A program made the position numbers and the translations under genes. DNA of 37,225 nucleotides from Nitrospiria bacterium (lineage in GTDB: Bacteria > Nitrospirota > Nitrospiria > JACQBZ01). Every line of letters starts with the position of its first letter. The stretch's first letter is position 1. Positions 8,811 through 17,052 of this stretch are shown piece by piece. The DNA is taken from assembly GCA_035517655.1 (NCBI GenBank), contig DATIYJ010000025.1, positions 1 through 37,225 on the forward strand, read 5' to 3'. The notes under the pieces were generated by a model. The model searched no databases, was not told the origin of the DNA, and saw only the letters and a list, made by a program, of their open reading frames with translations.

Positions 8811-8838
8811 GTGGGGGCGATTCGTGAGCCGTCCCCAC
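8811..8838. repeat. 28-bp palindromic repeat, copy 2 (gcvT-gcvPA gap)
   Basis: The arms GTGGGG and CCCCAC, with core GCGATTCGTGAGCC, have the same length and layout as the element at 553-580 and differ from it at about six positions, including compensating changes in the arms (A/T to G/C pairs). On the plus strand it is followed by a T-rich tract, but no plus-strand gene is nearby. In the operon transcript (minus strand) it forms a hairpin between gcvT and gcvPA, where it could affect mRNA stability or relative expression. Confidence 0.7.
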
Positions 8839-8847
8839 GTTTCTTTT

Positions 8848-9951
8848 TTATAAGACGGACGTTCCGCGCTTTTTGTAAAAGGGTCTTTCGACCACGCGGG
8901 CGGGAACGACGTTGCCGCGGATATCGATCCGGATTTCACCGGCCGGCACGGCCAAGGGGGCTTGGACGTATCCCATGCCGATTCCCCTATTCAAGGAGGG
9001 CGAGTGGTTGCCGCTGGTCACGACGCCGACCTCCCGGCCGTCGGACAAGATCGTATGGCCGTGCCGAGGCACGCCGCGCTGCAGCAATTCAAAACCGACC
9101 AGCCTTCGGGATACCCCGTCCTTTTTCTGGCGCACCATCGTGGCGCGGCCGATAAAATCGTCCTTGGCGAAATCCACCGCGAACTCCAAGGAGGCCTCGA
9201 TCGGCGTCGTCGTTTCGTCCATGTCGTTGCCGTACAACGGATAGCCCATCTCAAGCCGGAGGGTGTCCCGGCACCCCAGGCCGCAGGGCTTCAGTCCGTA
9301 CCGCGCGCCTTCCCGGAGCAACGCCTCCCAGACCTCCCGCGCGCCGTCGACCGGAAGGTACAGCTCGTATCCCAACTCGCCGGTGTACCCGCTGCGCGAC
9401 AAGCGCATCGGAACGCCGGCCACCTTGGTCTCGAGACAGTGACGGAGCTTGAGCCGATCCAGGTCGGCCGCCGTCAGCGGTCTCATCAGGTCCCGCGATC
9501 GCGGTCCCTGCACCGCGACCTGGGCCGACTCGGCGCTCCGGTCCGTCACGTCCACGCCCGAAAAATCCGCGGCCTGCCGGCCCATCCATCGATTGATCTT
9601 TTCGGCGTTCGAGGCGTTCGCGCAGACGAAGTACCGCCGCTCGTCGAAACGATAGATCATGATATCGTCCAGAATGCCGCCCTGCTCGTTGCAGGCCAGG
9701 GCATACTGCATCGCGCCGACGGCCAGTTTCTTGACCGGGCTGGTCGCCACGCGGTCCAGCAGCGCCGCGGCGTCGGGGCCCGTCACTTCGATCCGACCCA
9801 TGTGGCTCACATCGAACAGGCCCGCGGCCGACCGCGTCGCGCGGTGCTCCTCCAGCACGCCGGTGTAGGACAGCGGCATCTCCCATCCCGCGAAGGGAAT
9901 GATCTTGGCCCCGAGCTTTTTGTGCTCCTCGTATAACGGGGTGCGCTTCAT
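8848..9951 (-). CDS. gcvT: Aminomethyltransferase (glycine cleavage T-protein)
   Basis: GcvT releases ammonia from the aminomethyl-lipoyl arm of GcvH and transfers the one-carbon unit to tetrahydrofolate. The 367-residue protein shows the conserved N-terminus (LYEEHKKLGAKIIPFAGWEMP), the SHMGRIEVTGPDA segment, DDIMIYR with the aspartate expected for folate chemistry, SRSGYTGELGYE, and the C-terminal ASLEFAVDFAKDDFIG. The ATG overlaps the livF stop by four bases (ATGA), coupling its translation to the branched-chain transporter ATPase. Length and motifs are standard. Confidence 0.96.
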   Translation of the reverse strand: MKRTPLYEEHKKLGAKIIPFAGWEMPLSYTGVLEEHRATRSAAGLFDVSHMGRIEVTGPDAAALLDRVATSPVKKLAVGAMQYALACNEQGGILDDIMIYRFDERRYFVCANASNAEKINRWMGRQAADFSGVDVTDRSAESAQVAVQGPRSRDLMRPLTAADLDRLKLRHCLETKVAGVPMRLSRSGYTGELGYELYLPVDGAREVWEALLREGARYGLKPCGLGCRDTLRLEMGYPLYGNDMDETTTPIEASLEFAVDFAKDDFIGRATMVRQKKDGVSRRLVGFELLQRGVPRHGHTILSDGREVGVVTSGNHSPSLNRGIGMGYVQAPLAVPAGEIRIDIRGNVVPARVVERPFYKKRGTSVL

Positions 9952-10667
9952 CTTTCTCCCAAGTACGCCTCCCGCACGCGCGGATTTTCCAGCAGCGAGC
10001 GGGCCTCGTCGGCCATGACGATCCGGCCGGTTTCCATCACATAGCCCCGGTGGGCCAGACTCAAGGCCGCGCGCGCGTTCTGTTCCACCAGAAGGATCGT
10101 CTTTCCCTGCCGATTGATTCCCCGGATGATGTCAAAGATGCGGCTCACCACGATCGGGGCCAACCCCAAGGAAGGTTCGTCCAATAAAAGCAGCCGCGGC
10201 CGGGCCATCAGGGCCCGCCCGATCGCCAGCATCTGCTGCTCGCCGCCGCTCAAGGTTCCGCCCAACTGGCTCCGTCGCTCCTTGAGGATTGCAAACTGCT
10301 CGAAGACCCCGGCCAGATCGTCCTCCCGCTCTCGACGATCCCGCCGGAGAAAAGCGCCCATTTCAAGATTTTCCAGAACGGTCAGTCGGGGAAAGATTCT
10401 CCGTCCCTCCGGAACCTGGGAAATCCCGCGGCCGACGATTTCATGCGCGGGAAGCCCGGCGATATTGCGGTCAAGAAACTCGATCCGACCGCGGTGAGGC
10501 GTCAGGGCCCCGGAAATCGTCATCAGGGTGGTGGACTTGCCGGCCCCGTTCGCGCCGATCAGGGCCACGATCTCGCCTTCCTTCACTTCCAGTGAAATCC
10601 CCTGGATCGCCTCAATGGGGCCGTAACGGGTGTGGACATCCTCCAGTTTCAACACGGAGGCGGTCAC
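9948..10667 (-). CDS. livF: Branched-chain amino acid ABC transporter ATPase LivF
   Basis: This 239-residue ABC ATPase is one of the two nucleotide-binding subunits of the high-affinity branched-chain amino acid importer. The Walker A motif GANGAGKST lies near residue 38, the signature LSGGEQQ near 139 and Walker B LLLLDEPSLGLAP near 158. The sequence following Walker B and the short length are typical of LivF rather than LivG. It overlaps livG upstream and gcvT downstream by four bases each. The membrane and binding-protein genes are 2-8 kb away in other units. Substrate range is inferred from the family. Confidence 0.95.
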   Translation of the reverse strand: MTASVLKLEDVHTRYGPIEAIQGISLEVKEGEIVALIGANGAGKSTTLMTISGALTPHRGRIEFLDRNIAGLPAHEIVGRGISQVPEGRRIFPRLTVLENLEMGAFLRRDRREREDDLAGVFEQFAILKERRSQLGGTLSGGEQQMLAIGRALMARPRLLLLDEPSLGLAPIVVSRIFDIIRGINRQGKTILLVEQNARAALSLAHRGYVMETGRIVMADEARSLLENPRVREAYLGER

Positions 10668-11422
10668 ATGGTCCCCAAATAGGCCTCAATCACTTTCGGG
10701 TTTCGCTGGATTTCGTCCGGAGACCCTTCCGCAATCTTTTCGCCGTGGTCCAGCACAACGACCCGGTCCGAAATTCCCATCACCACTTTCATGTCGTGCT
10801 CGATCATCAGAATCGTGATCCCCTGCTCGCGAATCCGGCGGATCAACTGCGCCAGATCCCCGGTTTCACGGGGGTTCATCCCGGCCGCGGGCTCGTCCAG
10901 AAGAAGCAAGACCGGCTCGCTGGCCAGCGCCCGGGCGATTTCGAGCCGCCGCTGCTCGCCGTAAGACAGATTTCGCGCCCACGCATCCGCTCGTGCCGCC
11001 AGGCCAACGAATTCTAACAGTCTCAAGGCCCCGGATGCAAGCGCTCTTTCCTCGTCGAGAACCCATCGCCTTCGCAGCAAGGCGCCGATCACGCCGGCGC
11101 GGCTTCGGGTATGGGCGCCGACCATGACATTTTCAAGCGCCGTCATCTCGGCGAACAGGCGAATGCTCTGAAATGTCCGGGCCATTCCATGGCGCGTGAT
11201 CTGATGCGGAGCCCGTCCGGCCACGGAGCGACCTTTAAACGTAACCGTTCCCCGGGTGGGCGCATAGACCCCCGTCACGCAGTTGAAGAAGGTCGTCTTG
11301 CCGGCCCCGTTCGGACCGATCAGGGCCACGATCCGGCCTTCTTCCACGGCGACTTCAACGCGCTCGAGCGCGGTCAATCCCCCGAATACCTTGCTCAGGT
11401 TCCGCGTCTCAAGCAGCGGCAT
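10664..11422 (-). CDS. livG: Branched-chain amino acid ABC transporter ATPase LivG
   Basis: This is the second ATPase of the importer, 252 residues. Walker A is GPNGAGKTT near residue 37. The LivG-type insertion between Walker A and the signature is present (residues about 75-140). The signature is LSYGEQRRLE and Walker B is LLLLDEPAAGMNP, followed by IEHDMKVVM, which is diagnostic of LivG. GGAG precedes the ATG. It is the first gene of the eight-gene minus-strand operon ending with sdhA. I found no convincing promoter in the 65 bases between it and the divergent gene at 11488. Confidence 0.95.
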   Translation of the reverse strand: MPLLETRNLSKVFGGLTALERVEVAVEEGRIVALIGPNGAGKTTFFNCVTGVYAPTRGTVTFKGRSVAGRAPHQITRHGMARTFQSIRLFAEMTALENVMVGAHTRSRAGVIGALLRRRWVLDEERALASGALRLLEFVGLAARADAWARNLSYGEQRRLEIARALASEPVLLLLDEPAAGMNPRETGDLAQLIRRIREQGITILMIEHDMKVVMGISDRVVVLDHGEKIAEGSPDEIQRNPKVIEAYLGTM

Positions 11423-11487
11423 CGTCGACTCCGAGAAAACGCCCCTCTTGAAGTTTCCGCTGATCTGCGCTATGGTGAGGCAGCGAC

Positions 11488-11988
11488 ATGGTTATGTCAT
11501 CGCATAAAAAAGCGTTGATCGTTCTGTTATCGGCGTCCCTTTTTCTTGCCGGATGCTTTAGTTGGATGATCACCCGGCCGACGGTGTCGATCCAGGAAGT
11601 TCATGTCACCGGCCTGAGCCTGACCGGCGCCACCCTGACCGTTCTGGTCGAACTTGAAAATCCGAACGGGTTCGGCGTCACGGTAACAACCTTCACCTAC
11701 TCGGTCGCTCTGAACGACCGGCCGTTCGCACAAGGGGCGGCGGCCGGACCCATCTCAATCAAGCGACGGAGCATCACCCCCGTTTCAGTGCCTCTTCAGA
11801 CCACCTTTAAAGACCTCGAAAAGGGCCTCAAATCACTGACCGGCTCCGATACCGTGGAGTACCGTATTGAGGGATCGCTTGCGGTGCAATCCTTTCTGGG
11901 CCGACTGGAATTTCCCTACCGCCGCACGGGAACGATCGACCTCAGGCACCCCCGTTCCTTGAACTCTTCGAAGGGGGACGCTTCGTAA
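11488..11988 (+). CDS. LEA type 2 (WHy-domain) lipoprotein
   Basis: The 166-residue product has a lipoprotein signal peptide ending in LAGC, with the lipidated cysteine at residue 23. The mature part (VSIQEVHVTGLSLTGATLTVLVELENPNGFGVTVTTFTYSVALND) is a single LEA2/WHy domain, a beta-sandwich linked to desiccation and stress proteins in plants and common as bacterial lipoproteins of unknown function. A second in-frame ATG two codons later is equally plausible as start; GTGAGG lies upstream of both. It sits on the plus strand between livGF and livHM, splitting the transporter genes. Biological role unknown. Confidence 0.85.
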   Translation: MVMSSHKKALIVLLSASLFLAGCFSWMITRPTVSIQEVHVTGLSLTGATLTVLVELENPNGFGVTVTTFTYSVALNDRPFAQGAAAGPISIKRRSITPVSVPLQTTFKDLEKGLKSLTGSDTVEYRIEGSLAVQSFLGRLEFPYRRTGTIDLRHPRSLNSSKGDAS

Positions 11989-12005
11989 CGGCTCCGTCGC
12001 TCCCT

Positions 12006-13235
12006 CTAGACCCGGGGACGCCGGCCGTCGGGGCCGAGGCGAAGCCGCCGAGGCTCCTCCTCCGATCGAAGTTCGACTTTCCGGCGGGGATTGCCGATCA
12101 ATCCCTGCGGACGGAACACCATCATCAGGACCAGTCCCGCGCCGAAAATCAGCATGCGGTAGCTCGCGAACTCGCGAAGGACTTCCGGCAGGATAACCAC
12201 GATCAAGGCCCCGAGGATCACGCCGGGGACGCTTCCCATCCCGCCCAGCACGACCATCGACAGGACGATGACCGACTCGAAGAACGTGAAACTCTCCGGC
12301 GATACGAACGCGAATTTAGCGGCAAAAAAGACCCCGGCGACGCCGGCCCAGGCCGCCCCCAGCGCGAAGGCCAGGATTTTCAACCGGGTCGTATCCACGC
12401 CCATCGCCTGGGCGGCCACCTCGTCCTCCCGGATGGCGATCCACGCCCGACCGATCCGGGACCGGTTGAGCCGATCAACCGCCGCAATCGTCAGCAACAC
12501 AATGGCCAGGATCAGGTAATAGAAATGGACCGGCCGGCTGAAAACAAACCACCCGAGAGCCGGGCGCCCCACGTTGAGAATACCGTTGGGGCCGTTCGTC
12601 ACGCGGTCCCAGTTGTTTAAAACGAGATGAACGATCTGGACGAAACCCAAGGTCACGATCGCGAGGTAATCTCCGCGCAGCCGCAGCGTGACGACGCCCA
12701 GCACGACGCCGAACACCGCCGAGGCCAACCCGCCGAGGGGAAGCGCGAACCAGAAGGAAATTCCCAGCCGGGTCGACAACAACGCATAGCTGTAGGCGCC
12801 GATGGCATAAAAGGCGATGTAGCCCAGGTCCAGCAGGCCGGCCATGCCCACGACGATGTTCAACCCCAGCGCCAGAACGACATAGATTCCGGCCGACGTC
12901 AGGACATCGATAAAATAGTTATCCAGTCCCATCGGCAGGATCAGAACGGCGCCGACGGTTAAACCGATCAAGAGCCGCTGTCGCCGTTCCGACAGCTTCC
13001 ACCGGCCCAACGATTGAAGCAAGCGGCCGGTTTCTCCCAGCAGCGTCCCGATCTGGGGCCAACGCTCGACCGATCTTGAAACCCGGACGGCCGTCTGCCA
13101 GAACAGCCCGCCCAAAAATATGCCCCCGGCCAGGACCAGGGCCCGCCCGACCCCGACAAACGGCAAAACCAGAAGTCCGATCCAGATCGCAATCCCGACC
13201 CATGACAAAGTTTTCAACCGCAACGCCCTCAACAT
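12006..13235 (-). CDS. livM: Branched-chain amino acid ABC transporter permease LivM
   Basis: The 409-residue integral membrane protein carries the LivM core from about residue 95 onward: AGIYVVLALGLNIVVGMAGLLDLGYIAFYAIGAYSYALL, then the EDEVAAQAMGVD cytoplasmic loop that contacts the ATPase, and VVLGGMGSVPGVILGA. About 90 extra N-terminal residues contain one or two hydrophobic segments, which is common in long LivM proteins. It follows livH by 19 bases. Its stop lies 17 bases from the convergent LEA2 gene, with no clear terminator between them. Confidence 0.95.
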   Translation of the reverse strand: MLRALRLKTLSWVGIAIWIGLLVLPFVGVGRALVLAGGIFLGGLFWQTAVRVSRSVERWPQIGTLLGETGRLLQSLGRWKLSERRQRLLIGLTVGAVLILPMGLDNYFIDVLTSAGIYVVLALGLNIVVGMAGLLDLGYIAFYAIGAYSYALLSTRLGISFWFALPLGGLASAVFGVVLGVVTLRLRGDYLAIVTLGFVQIVHLVLNNWDRVTNGPNGILNVGRPALGWFVFSRPVHFYYLILAIVLLTIAAVDRLNRSRIGRAWIAIREDEVAAQAMGVDTTRLKILAFALGAAWAGVAGVFFAAKFAFVSPESFTFFESVIVLSMVVLGGMGSVPGVILGALIVVILPEVLREFASYRMLIFGAGLVLMMVFRPQGLIGNPRRKVELRSEEEPRRLRLGPDGRRPRV

Positions 13236-13254
13236 CGCCCGATCGGCCGACCGA

Positions 13255-14157
13255 TCACACCTTCTCCGAACTCTTTTCCCCCAGTAACCCGCTGGGCCGG
13301 AGGATGAGCACGCCCATCAGGATCAGGAAGGCGAAGACATCTTTATATTCGCTCGAGATGTAGCTGGCTCCGAGGCTCTCCACAAGGCCCAATATGAATC
13401 CGCCCAACATCGCCCCCGGAATGTTTCCGATTCCGCCCAGGACGGCGGCCGTAAAGGCCTTGATGCCCGCCGCGTACCCGATGAAAAAATTCACCAGCCC
13501 GTAATACATCGCCACCATCATGCCGGCGGCCGCGGCCAAAATCGATCCGATCACGAACGTGACGGCGATCACCCGGTCGATATCGATGCCGACCAGTCCG
13601 GCCATTCGTTTATCCTGGGCCGTGGCGCGCATCGCTTTTCCCAACCGGGTCTTTTTGATGTAAAGGTGAAGCCCGACCATCAGAACGACGGAGGTCACGA
13701 TGATAAAAATCTGAAGAGGGCTGATCGGAGCACCCAGAAGGGTGATCGGTTCCGGACTGAGGATGTGCGGAAAAACCTTGTCCGCCGATCCTTGGGCGAG
13801 CATGACATAATTTTGTAGAAAGATGGACATCCCGATGGCCGAGATCAGAGGAGAAAGACGGTGGGCATGACGAAGCGGGCGATAGGCCACCCGCTCGAGC
13901 GTCAGACCGTACGCGGCGCAGTAGAGCGCGGAGGCGACAAACGCAAGAACCAGGGAAAGCACGAGATGCGCTTGAGTGAAACCGACCGCAGTCAAGAAGG
14001 TCAGAAAGATGATGCCCAGATAGGCGCCGATCATGTAGATCTCGCCGTGCGCGAAATTGATCAGCTCCAGAATGCCGTAGACCATGGTGTAACCCAGCGC
14101 GATCAGGGCGTAGACCGCACCCAAAGCCAGGCCGTTGATGATTTGCTGGAAGAGCAT
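13255..14157 (-). CDS. livH: Branched-chain amino acid ABC transporter permease LivH
   Basis: This 300-residue permease starts LFQQIINGLALGAVYALIALGYTMVYGILELINFAHGE, the classic LivH N-terminus. It contains the RATAQDKRMAGLVGID ATPase-contact loop and the AAVLGGIGNIPGAMLGG segment. It pairs with LivM as the transmembrane channel. GAGGG lies about 12 bases before the ATG. A divergent promoter region of about 265 bases lies upstream, with a good promoter for this gene at 14189-14217. Confidence 0.95.
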   Translation of the reverse strand: MLFQQIINGLALGAVYALIALGYTMVYGILELINFAHGEIYMIGAYLGIIFLTFLTAVGFTQAHLVLSLVLAFVASALYCAAYGLTLERVAYRPLRHAHRLSPLISAIGMSIFLQNYVMLAQGSADKVFPHILSPEPITLLGAPISPLQIFIIVTSVVLMVGLHLYIKKTRLGKAMRATAQDKRMAGLVGIDIDRVIAVTFVIGSILAAAAGMMVAMYYGLVNFFIGYAAGIKAFTAAVLGGIGNIPGAMLGGFILGLVESLGASYISSEYKDVFAFLILMGVLILRPSGLLGEKSSEKV

Positions 14158-14188
14158 GTACTTCTATTCCCTCGCAAAATTTGGGGTA

Positions 14189-14217
14189 TATCTAACATGA
14201 CGGGGTGCGGATGTCAA
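14189..14217 (-). promoter_or_regulatory. Promoter for livHM
   Basis: On the minus strand a perfect TTGACA (14212-14217) is followed 17 bases later by TAGATA (14189-14194). The -10 is weak (three of six), which suits a regulated promoter. The predicted transcript starts about 25 bases before the livH ATG. Confidence 0.55.
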
Positions 14218-14233
14218 TCCGTCGACAATTCCG

Positions 14234-14261
14234 ATGTACGGTTCTGTCCACCGTCGTACAT
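14234..14261. promoter_or_regulatory. Inverted repeat upstream of livH, possible operator
   Basis: ATGTACG and CGTACAT form perfect 7-bp arms 14 bases apart, about 17 bases upstream of the livH -35 element and between divergent promoters. The spacing and position are those of a dimeric regulator site. The regulator is unknown, and no regulator gene lies nearby. The rest of the 14158-14423 gap holds nothing else I can identify. Confidence 0.35.
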
Positions 14262-14336
14262 TTCCGTCCCGCGAACTATTTTTTCCTCCGTCATGAAATA
14301 AGCCGTTTATCAATCCATTACACTTCTCGCGGGCGC

Positions 14337-14364
14337 TTGACACCCCCGGGTCTTCTGTTATCTT
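14337..14364 (+). promoter_or_regulatory. Promoter for the membrane protein/vWA lipoprotein pair
   Basis: TTGACA (14337-14342, perfect) is followed after 16 bases by TATCTT (14359-14364, four of six). The transcript would begin about 50 bases before the ATG at 14424, retaining the strong AAAGGAGG ribosome site. Confidence 0.6.
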
Positions 14365-14423
14365 GAGAGAGCTATCCGACGCTTTATTCTTTTACTCAAC
14401 ATATCGTCAAAGGAGGGATCCCG

Positions 14424-15647
14424 ATGTTTGATCAGCTCCCTGAACATTGGAAGGAAATGATCGAAGCTCTGGCGACGCCGATCGCTTGGATACCGGCCAT
14501 GCAGCAGGCCCTCTTGGATTTCTTCCTGGACTCCTCGTCCGTTTGGATCGCGGCCGGAAAGTATATTCTCATGGTCTTTCCGGCGCTGCTCATGGTGAGC
14601 GCCGTCTGGTGCACGCAGCTTTCGATTTACACGCTCCCGTTCCGTTCGGGACGCGTCAAGTTCATTACGATGATTCTCCTCGCATGGTGGGACGCGGCCC
14701 GGGCGGTCTGGCTGTATTGGGTGGGGTTGTTCCGCGTCGTCACGGTCGCGATCGGCTGGCTCTTCACGCTGGTGCGCCTCGCGGTTCGCTTGATCACCGA
14801 CGCCTTCAAACAGATCCTGTTCCTCCCGTTCGCGATGACCGGGAAGATGACGAAAAGCTACTTTCAACCCGGCGTGCCGTGGATCGCCTTCCTGATGCTG
14901 ATCGGCTGGTGCTTGCTGGAAGCGTTGATCTTCACCTACACACTGTATCCGACCGTCTCGGAGGTCTTGGCTGATCTGGCGGGAAGCGACGCGCCCGCGT
15001 TCACCGGGCCCGTCCTGTTCCTGTTCCTGTTCCTGCTGATCATGGGCAGCTTCGCCTGTCTTCAGGTCCTGTTCGACATCTTCAAAAGGAAGGAGTACAA
15101 ATTCCTGGTTCAGATGATCGTGGTCGAGCTCTTCGTGATGTTTTTTGAAGTCATGTTCCTCTATCGCGAACTGGTGGATGCGATCACGCCCTGGATCGCC
15201 CAACAGACCGGCGAGGAATTCCGCATGGGAATCGTTTCGACCCTCGCCCTCGCCGCCTTCGGATGGGTCGGCGTCCGCGGAATGACCTGGTTCCTCTTCG
15301 GCCAGTTCGGCACGCCGCCCCTGCTGGCCTTCATTTCCCGAAAACCCATGGCCATTCCGGAAGGGGTCGCGGCGGCCGCGGTTGCCGCCGAGGCACCGGC
15401 CTGGTGGCGCGCTCCGGTCGAGGATTTCAAGCGCGAGATCGGCTGGCTGCATGAGAAAAGCCAGGAGATGCTGGAATATCTCTCGCTGCCGGCCCTTCAC
15501 GTGCTGGCCGCGGCTTTGAACTTCGCGATGATTCTGGTGGCCTCGTACCCGGTTTTCAGCATCCCCTTTAAAAACTTAAAAGCGATCATGGAGCCTCAGG
15601 CGATCCTGGCTCAACTGCAACTTCAATCGAAGAAGGTGAACCCATGA
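14424..15647 (+). CDS. Polytopic membrane protein of unknown family
   Basis: The 407-residue product has an unusually strong AAAGGAGG ribosome site. It contains about seven hydrophobic segments, near residues 42-65, 80-112, 153-175, 195-222, 233-255, 268-292 and 360-382. The N-terminus (FDQLPEHWKEMIEAL) is soluble and amphipathic. An Ala-rich, Trp-containing linker precedes a charged helix (FKREIGWLHEKSQEM, about 333-347) before the last segment. I see no known transporter or enzyme motif. Its stop overlaps the start of the vWA lipoprotein (ATGA), so the two are almost certainly translated together and probably work together in the envelope. The function is not recognisable. Confidence 0.85.
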   Translation: MFDQLPEHWKEMIEALATPIAWIPAMQQALLDFFLDSSSVWIAAGKYILMVFPALLMVSAVWCTQLSIYTLPFRSGRVKFITMILLAWWDAARAVWLYWVGLFRVVTVAIGWLFTLVRLAVRLITDAFKQILFLPFAMTGKMTKSYFQPGVPWIAFLMLIGWCLLEALIFTYTLYPTVSEVLADLAGSDAPAFTGPVLFLFLFLLIMGSFACLQVLFDIFKRKEYKFLVQMIVVELFVMFFEVMFLYRELVDAITPWIAQQTGEEFRMGIVSTLALAAFGWVGVRGMTWFLFGQFGTPPLLAFISRKPMAIPEGVAAAAVAAEAPAWWRAPVEDFKREIGWLHEKSQEMLEYLSLPALHVLAAALNFAMILVASYPVFSIPFKNLKAIMEPQAILAQLQLQSKKVNP

Positions 15648-16420
15648 AGCGCCCGAATCGGACCGCCTGGATCGCGGGGTTCGCCGCCCTGACGGTGTCG
15701 CTGGCCCTCGCGGCCTGCGATCTCAAACCGGCCAACGGCAAGACGCATACGACCCTGTTCATCGGGATCGATGCCAGCGGGTCGTTCCGCGGCTCGGGTT
15801 ACTACGACGACGCCCTGTCGTTCCTGGCCCACTACATCTACGGGCATCTCAACGAGCTGGACGGTCTGGAAAAACCGCGGGAGCTGTTCGTGGGATCGAT
15901 CGGCGGAAGGGCCATGAATGAACCGAAGGCTTTCCACCCGATCCAGGACTTTGAGGGGAAGGACATCGCCCAGATCGAGGGCGACCTCCGGGGATGGTTT
16001 CCTCCAACCGACACCCTGACCGACTTCAACGCCTTTATCCAGCAGGTGGCGCGGATCTCAAAGGAGCGGAACCTGATTCTCGCCCCGATCACCGTCATGA
16101 TCGTCAGCGACGGAATCCCGGACCTCGGGGCCGCGGCAAAGACCGATCCCATCGATTTATATAAAACGATCGATCTCTCGCCGATCGAATACCTCTCCAA
16201 GAACGTCACGCTTCGGCTCGCTTACGCCAGTCCCAAGGTGGGCGATCACTGGCGCAAATACGTCCCGCGCCAGCGGGTCCGTCTCTGGACGGTCGAGGGC
16301 GAGGTCATGAAAGGGTGGAGCGCCCAGGTCCAGCCGGACGCGGATCCCGCCAAGCAAGAGCGTCTTTGGCAGTGGGTGAAGGACAACATGGATTTCCGGG
16401 TGCGCGCCCGGACGATTTGA
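15644..16420 (+). CDS. vWA (MIDAS)-like lipoprotein of unknown function
   Basis: The 258-residue product has a lipoprotein signal ending LAAC, with Cys25 as the lipidation site. A von Willebrand A-like fold follows: TTLFIGIDASGSF contains the MIDAS motif DxSxS (Asp43, Ser45, Ser47), a threonine-bearing loop (TDTLTDF) sits in the middle, and VMIVSDGIPD supplies the second aspartate. Such domains bind a partner protein through a metal ion. The C-terminal part (WRKYVPRQRVRLWTVEGEVMKGW) resembles no family I can name. It is translationally coupled to the membrane protein upstream. Together they look like a membrane scaffold plus a metal-dependent adhesion or signalling subunit, which is inference. 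Confidence 0.83.
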   Translation: MKRPNRTAWIAGFAALTVSLALAACDLKPANGKTHTTLFIGIDASGSFRGSGYYDDALSFLAHYIYGHLNELDGLEKPRELFVGSIGGRAMNEPKAFHPIQDFEGKDIAQIEGDLRGWFPPTDTLTDFNAFIQQVARISKERNLILAPITVMIVSDGIPDLGAAAKTDPIDLYKTIDLSPIEYLSKNVTLRLAYASPKVGDHWRKYVPRQRVRLWTVEGEVMKGWSAQVQPDADPAKQERLWQWVKDNMDFRVRARTI

Positions 16421-16436
16421 CGAGTTCGGGATCGGA

Positions 16437-17015
16437 TCAATTCAGGCGCGGATCGGGGGGCATGTCCGCATAAACCGCCCATTCTTGGCCCAAGGTCTGT
16501 ATCATGCGGGGCCAGACGCGAAGGGGGTCTTCCTGGAAAATGATGTTCGAATCGCCGGGCAAGAGTCTCCAGGCCCCGGACCGGAGTTCCGTCTCAAGCT
16601 GGCCGGGCGCCCAACCGGCATAACCCAGGTAAAATCGAATCCGCGAATCGGATTCCAAGACGCGATTCTGCGTCTGCAGCAGGTGCAGATCGCCGGTCAG
16701 ATGAACGTCCTGCGATACCGGACGCGCCGTCGGGATCGGTTCCCCCTGGTACAAAATCATCAGCGCGTCGGTCTGGACCGGACCTCCGACATACAACGGA
16801 TCTTCCCGACCATACAGTTTCACGGCCTCCGGATAAACCGTGGAAAGCGGAACCGTCGTCGGACGATTGATGACCAGACCCATGGCTCCCTCGGAACTGT
16901 GGTCGCAGAGCCAGACAACCGTCTGGCGGAAATTGGGATCCAGCAGCGCGGGCATCGCGACCAGCATCATCCCCCTTTTGAGAACGGCATCCTCCTTTTT
17001 GTCCGTTTTATCCAT
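16437..17015 (-). CDS. yqgE: YqgE/AlgH family protein
   Basis: This 192-residue protein fits the YqgE/AlgH (UPF0301) family in length and sequence: LKRGMMLVAMPALLDPNFRQTVVWLCDHSSEGAMGLVINRPT near the N-terminus, YVGGPVQTDALMILY in the middle and FYLGYAGWAPGQLETEL toward the end. The biochemical role is unknown; AlgH was first tied to alginate regulation. I choose ATG 17015 because it gives the normal family length. The longer open frame upstream runs antisense-like through the end of livK. It lies 37 bases downstream of livK on the same strand and is probably co-transcribed. Confidence 0.92.
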   Translation of the reverse strand: MDKTDKKEDAVLKRGMMLVAMPALLDPNFRQTVVWLCDHSSEGAMGLVINRPTTVPLSTVYPEAVKLYGREDPLYVGGPVQTDALMILYQGEPIPTARPVSQDVHLTGDLHLLQTQNRVLESDSRIRFYLGYAGWAPGQLETELRSGAWRLLPGDSNIIFQEDPLRVWPRMIQTLGQEWAVYADMPPDPRLN

Positions 17016-17052
17016 GAATCGCCCCAAGCGGTCCGACCCGGCCGGACTCCCG

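Noticed and set aside
8789-8847. A small gcvH between gcvT and gcvPA
   Set aside because: The gap is only about 60 bases and is mostly the palindromic repeat.
8811-8850. Plus-strand intrinsic terminator (hairpin followed by a T-rich run)
   Set aside because: No plus-strand gene lies within several kilobases upstream, and the hairpin is better explained as a copy of the dispersed 28-bp palindrome.
11448-11476. Promoter TTGAAG-17-TATGGT for the LEA2 lipoprotein
   Set aside because: It would start transcription only a few bases before the ATG and remove the ribosome site, so I did not list it.
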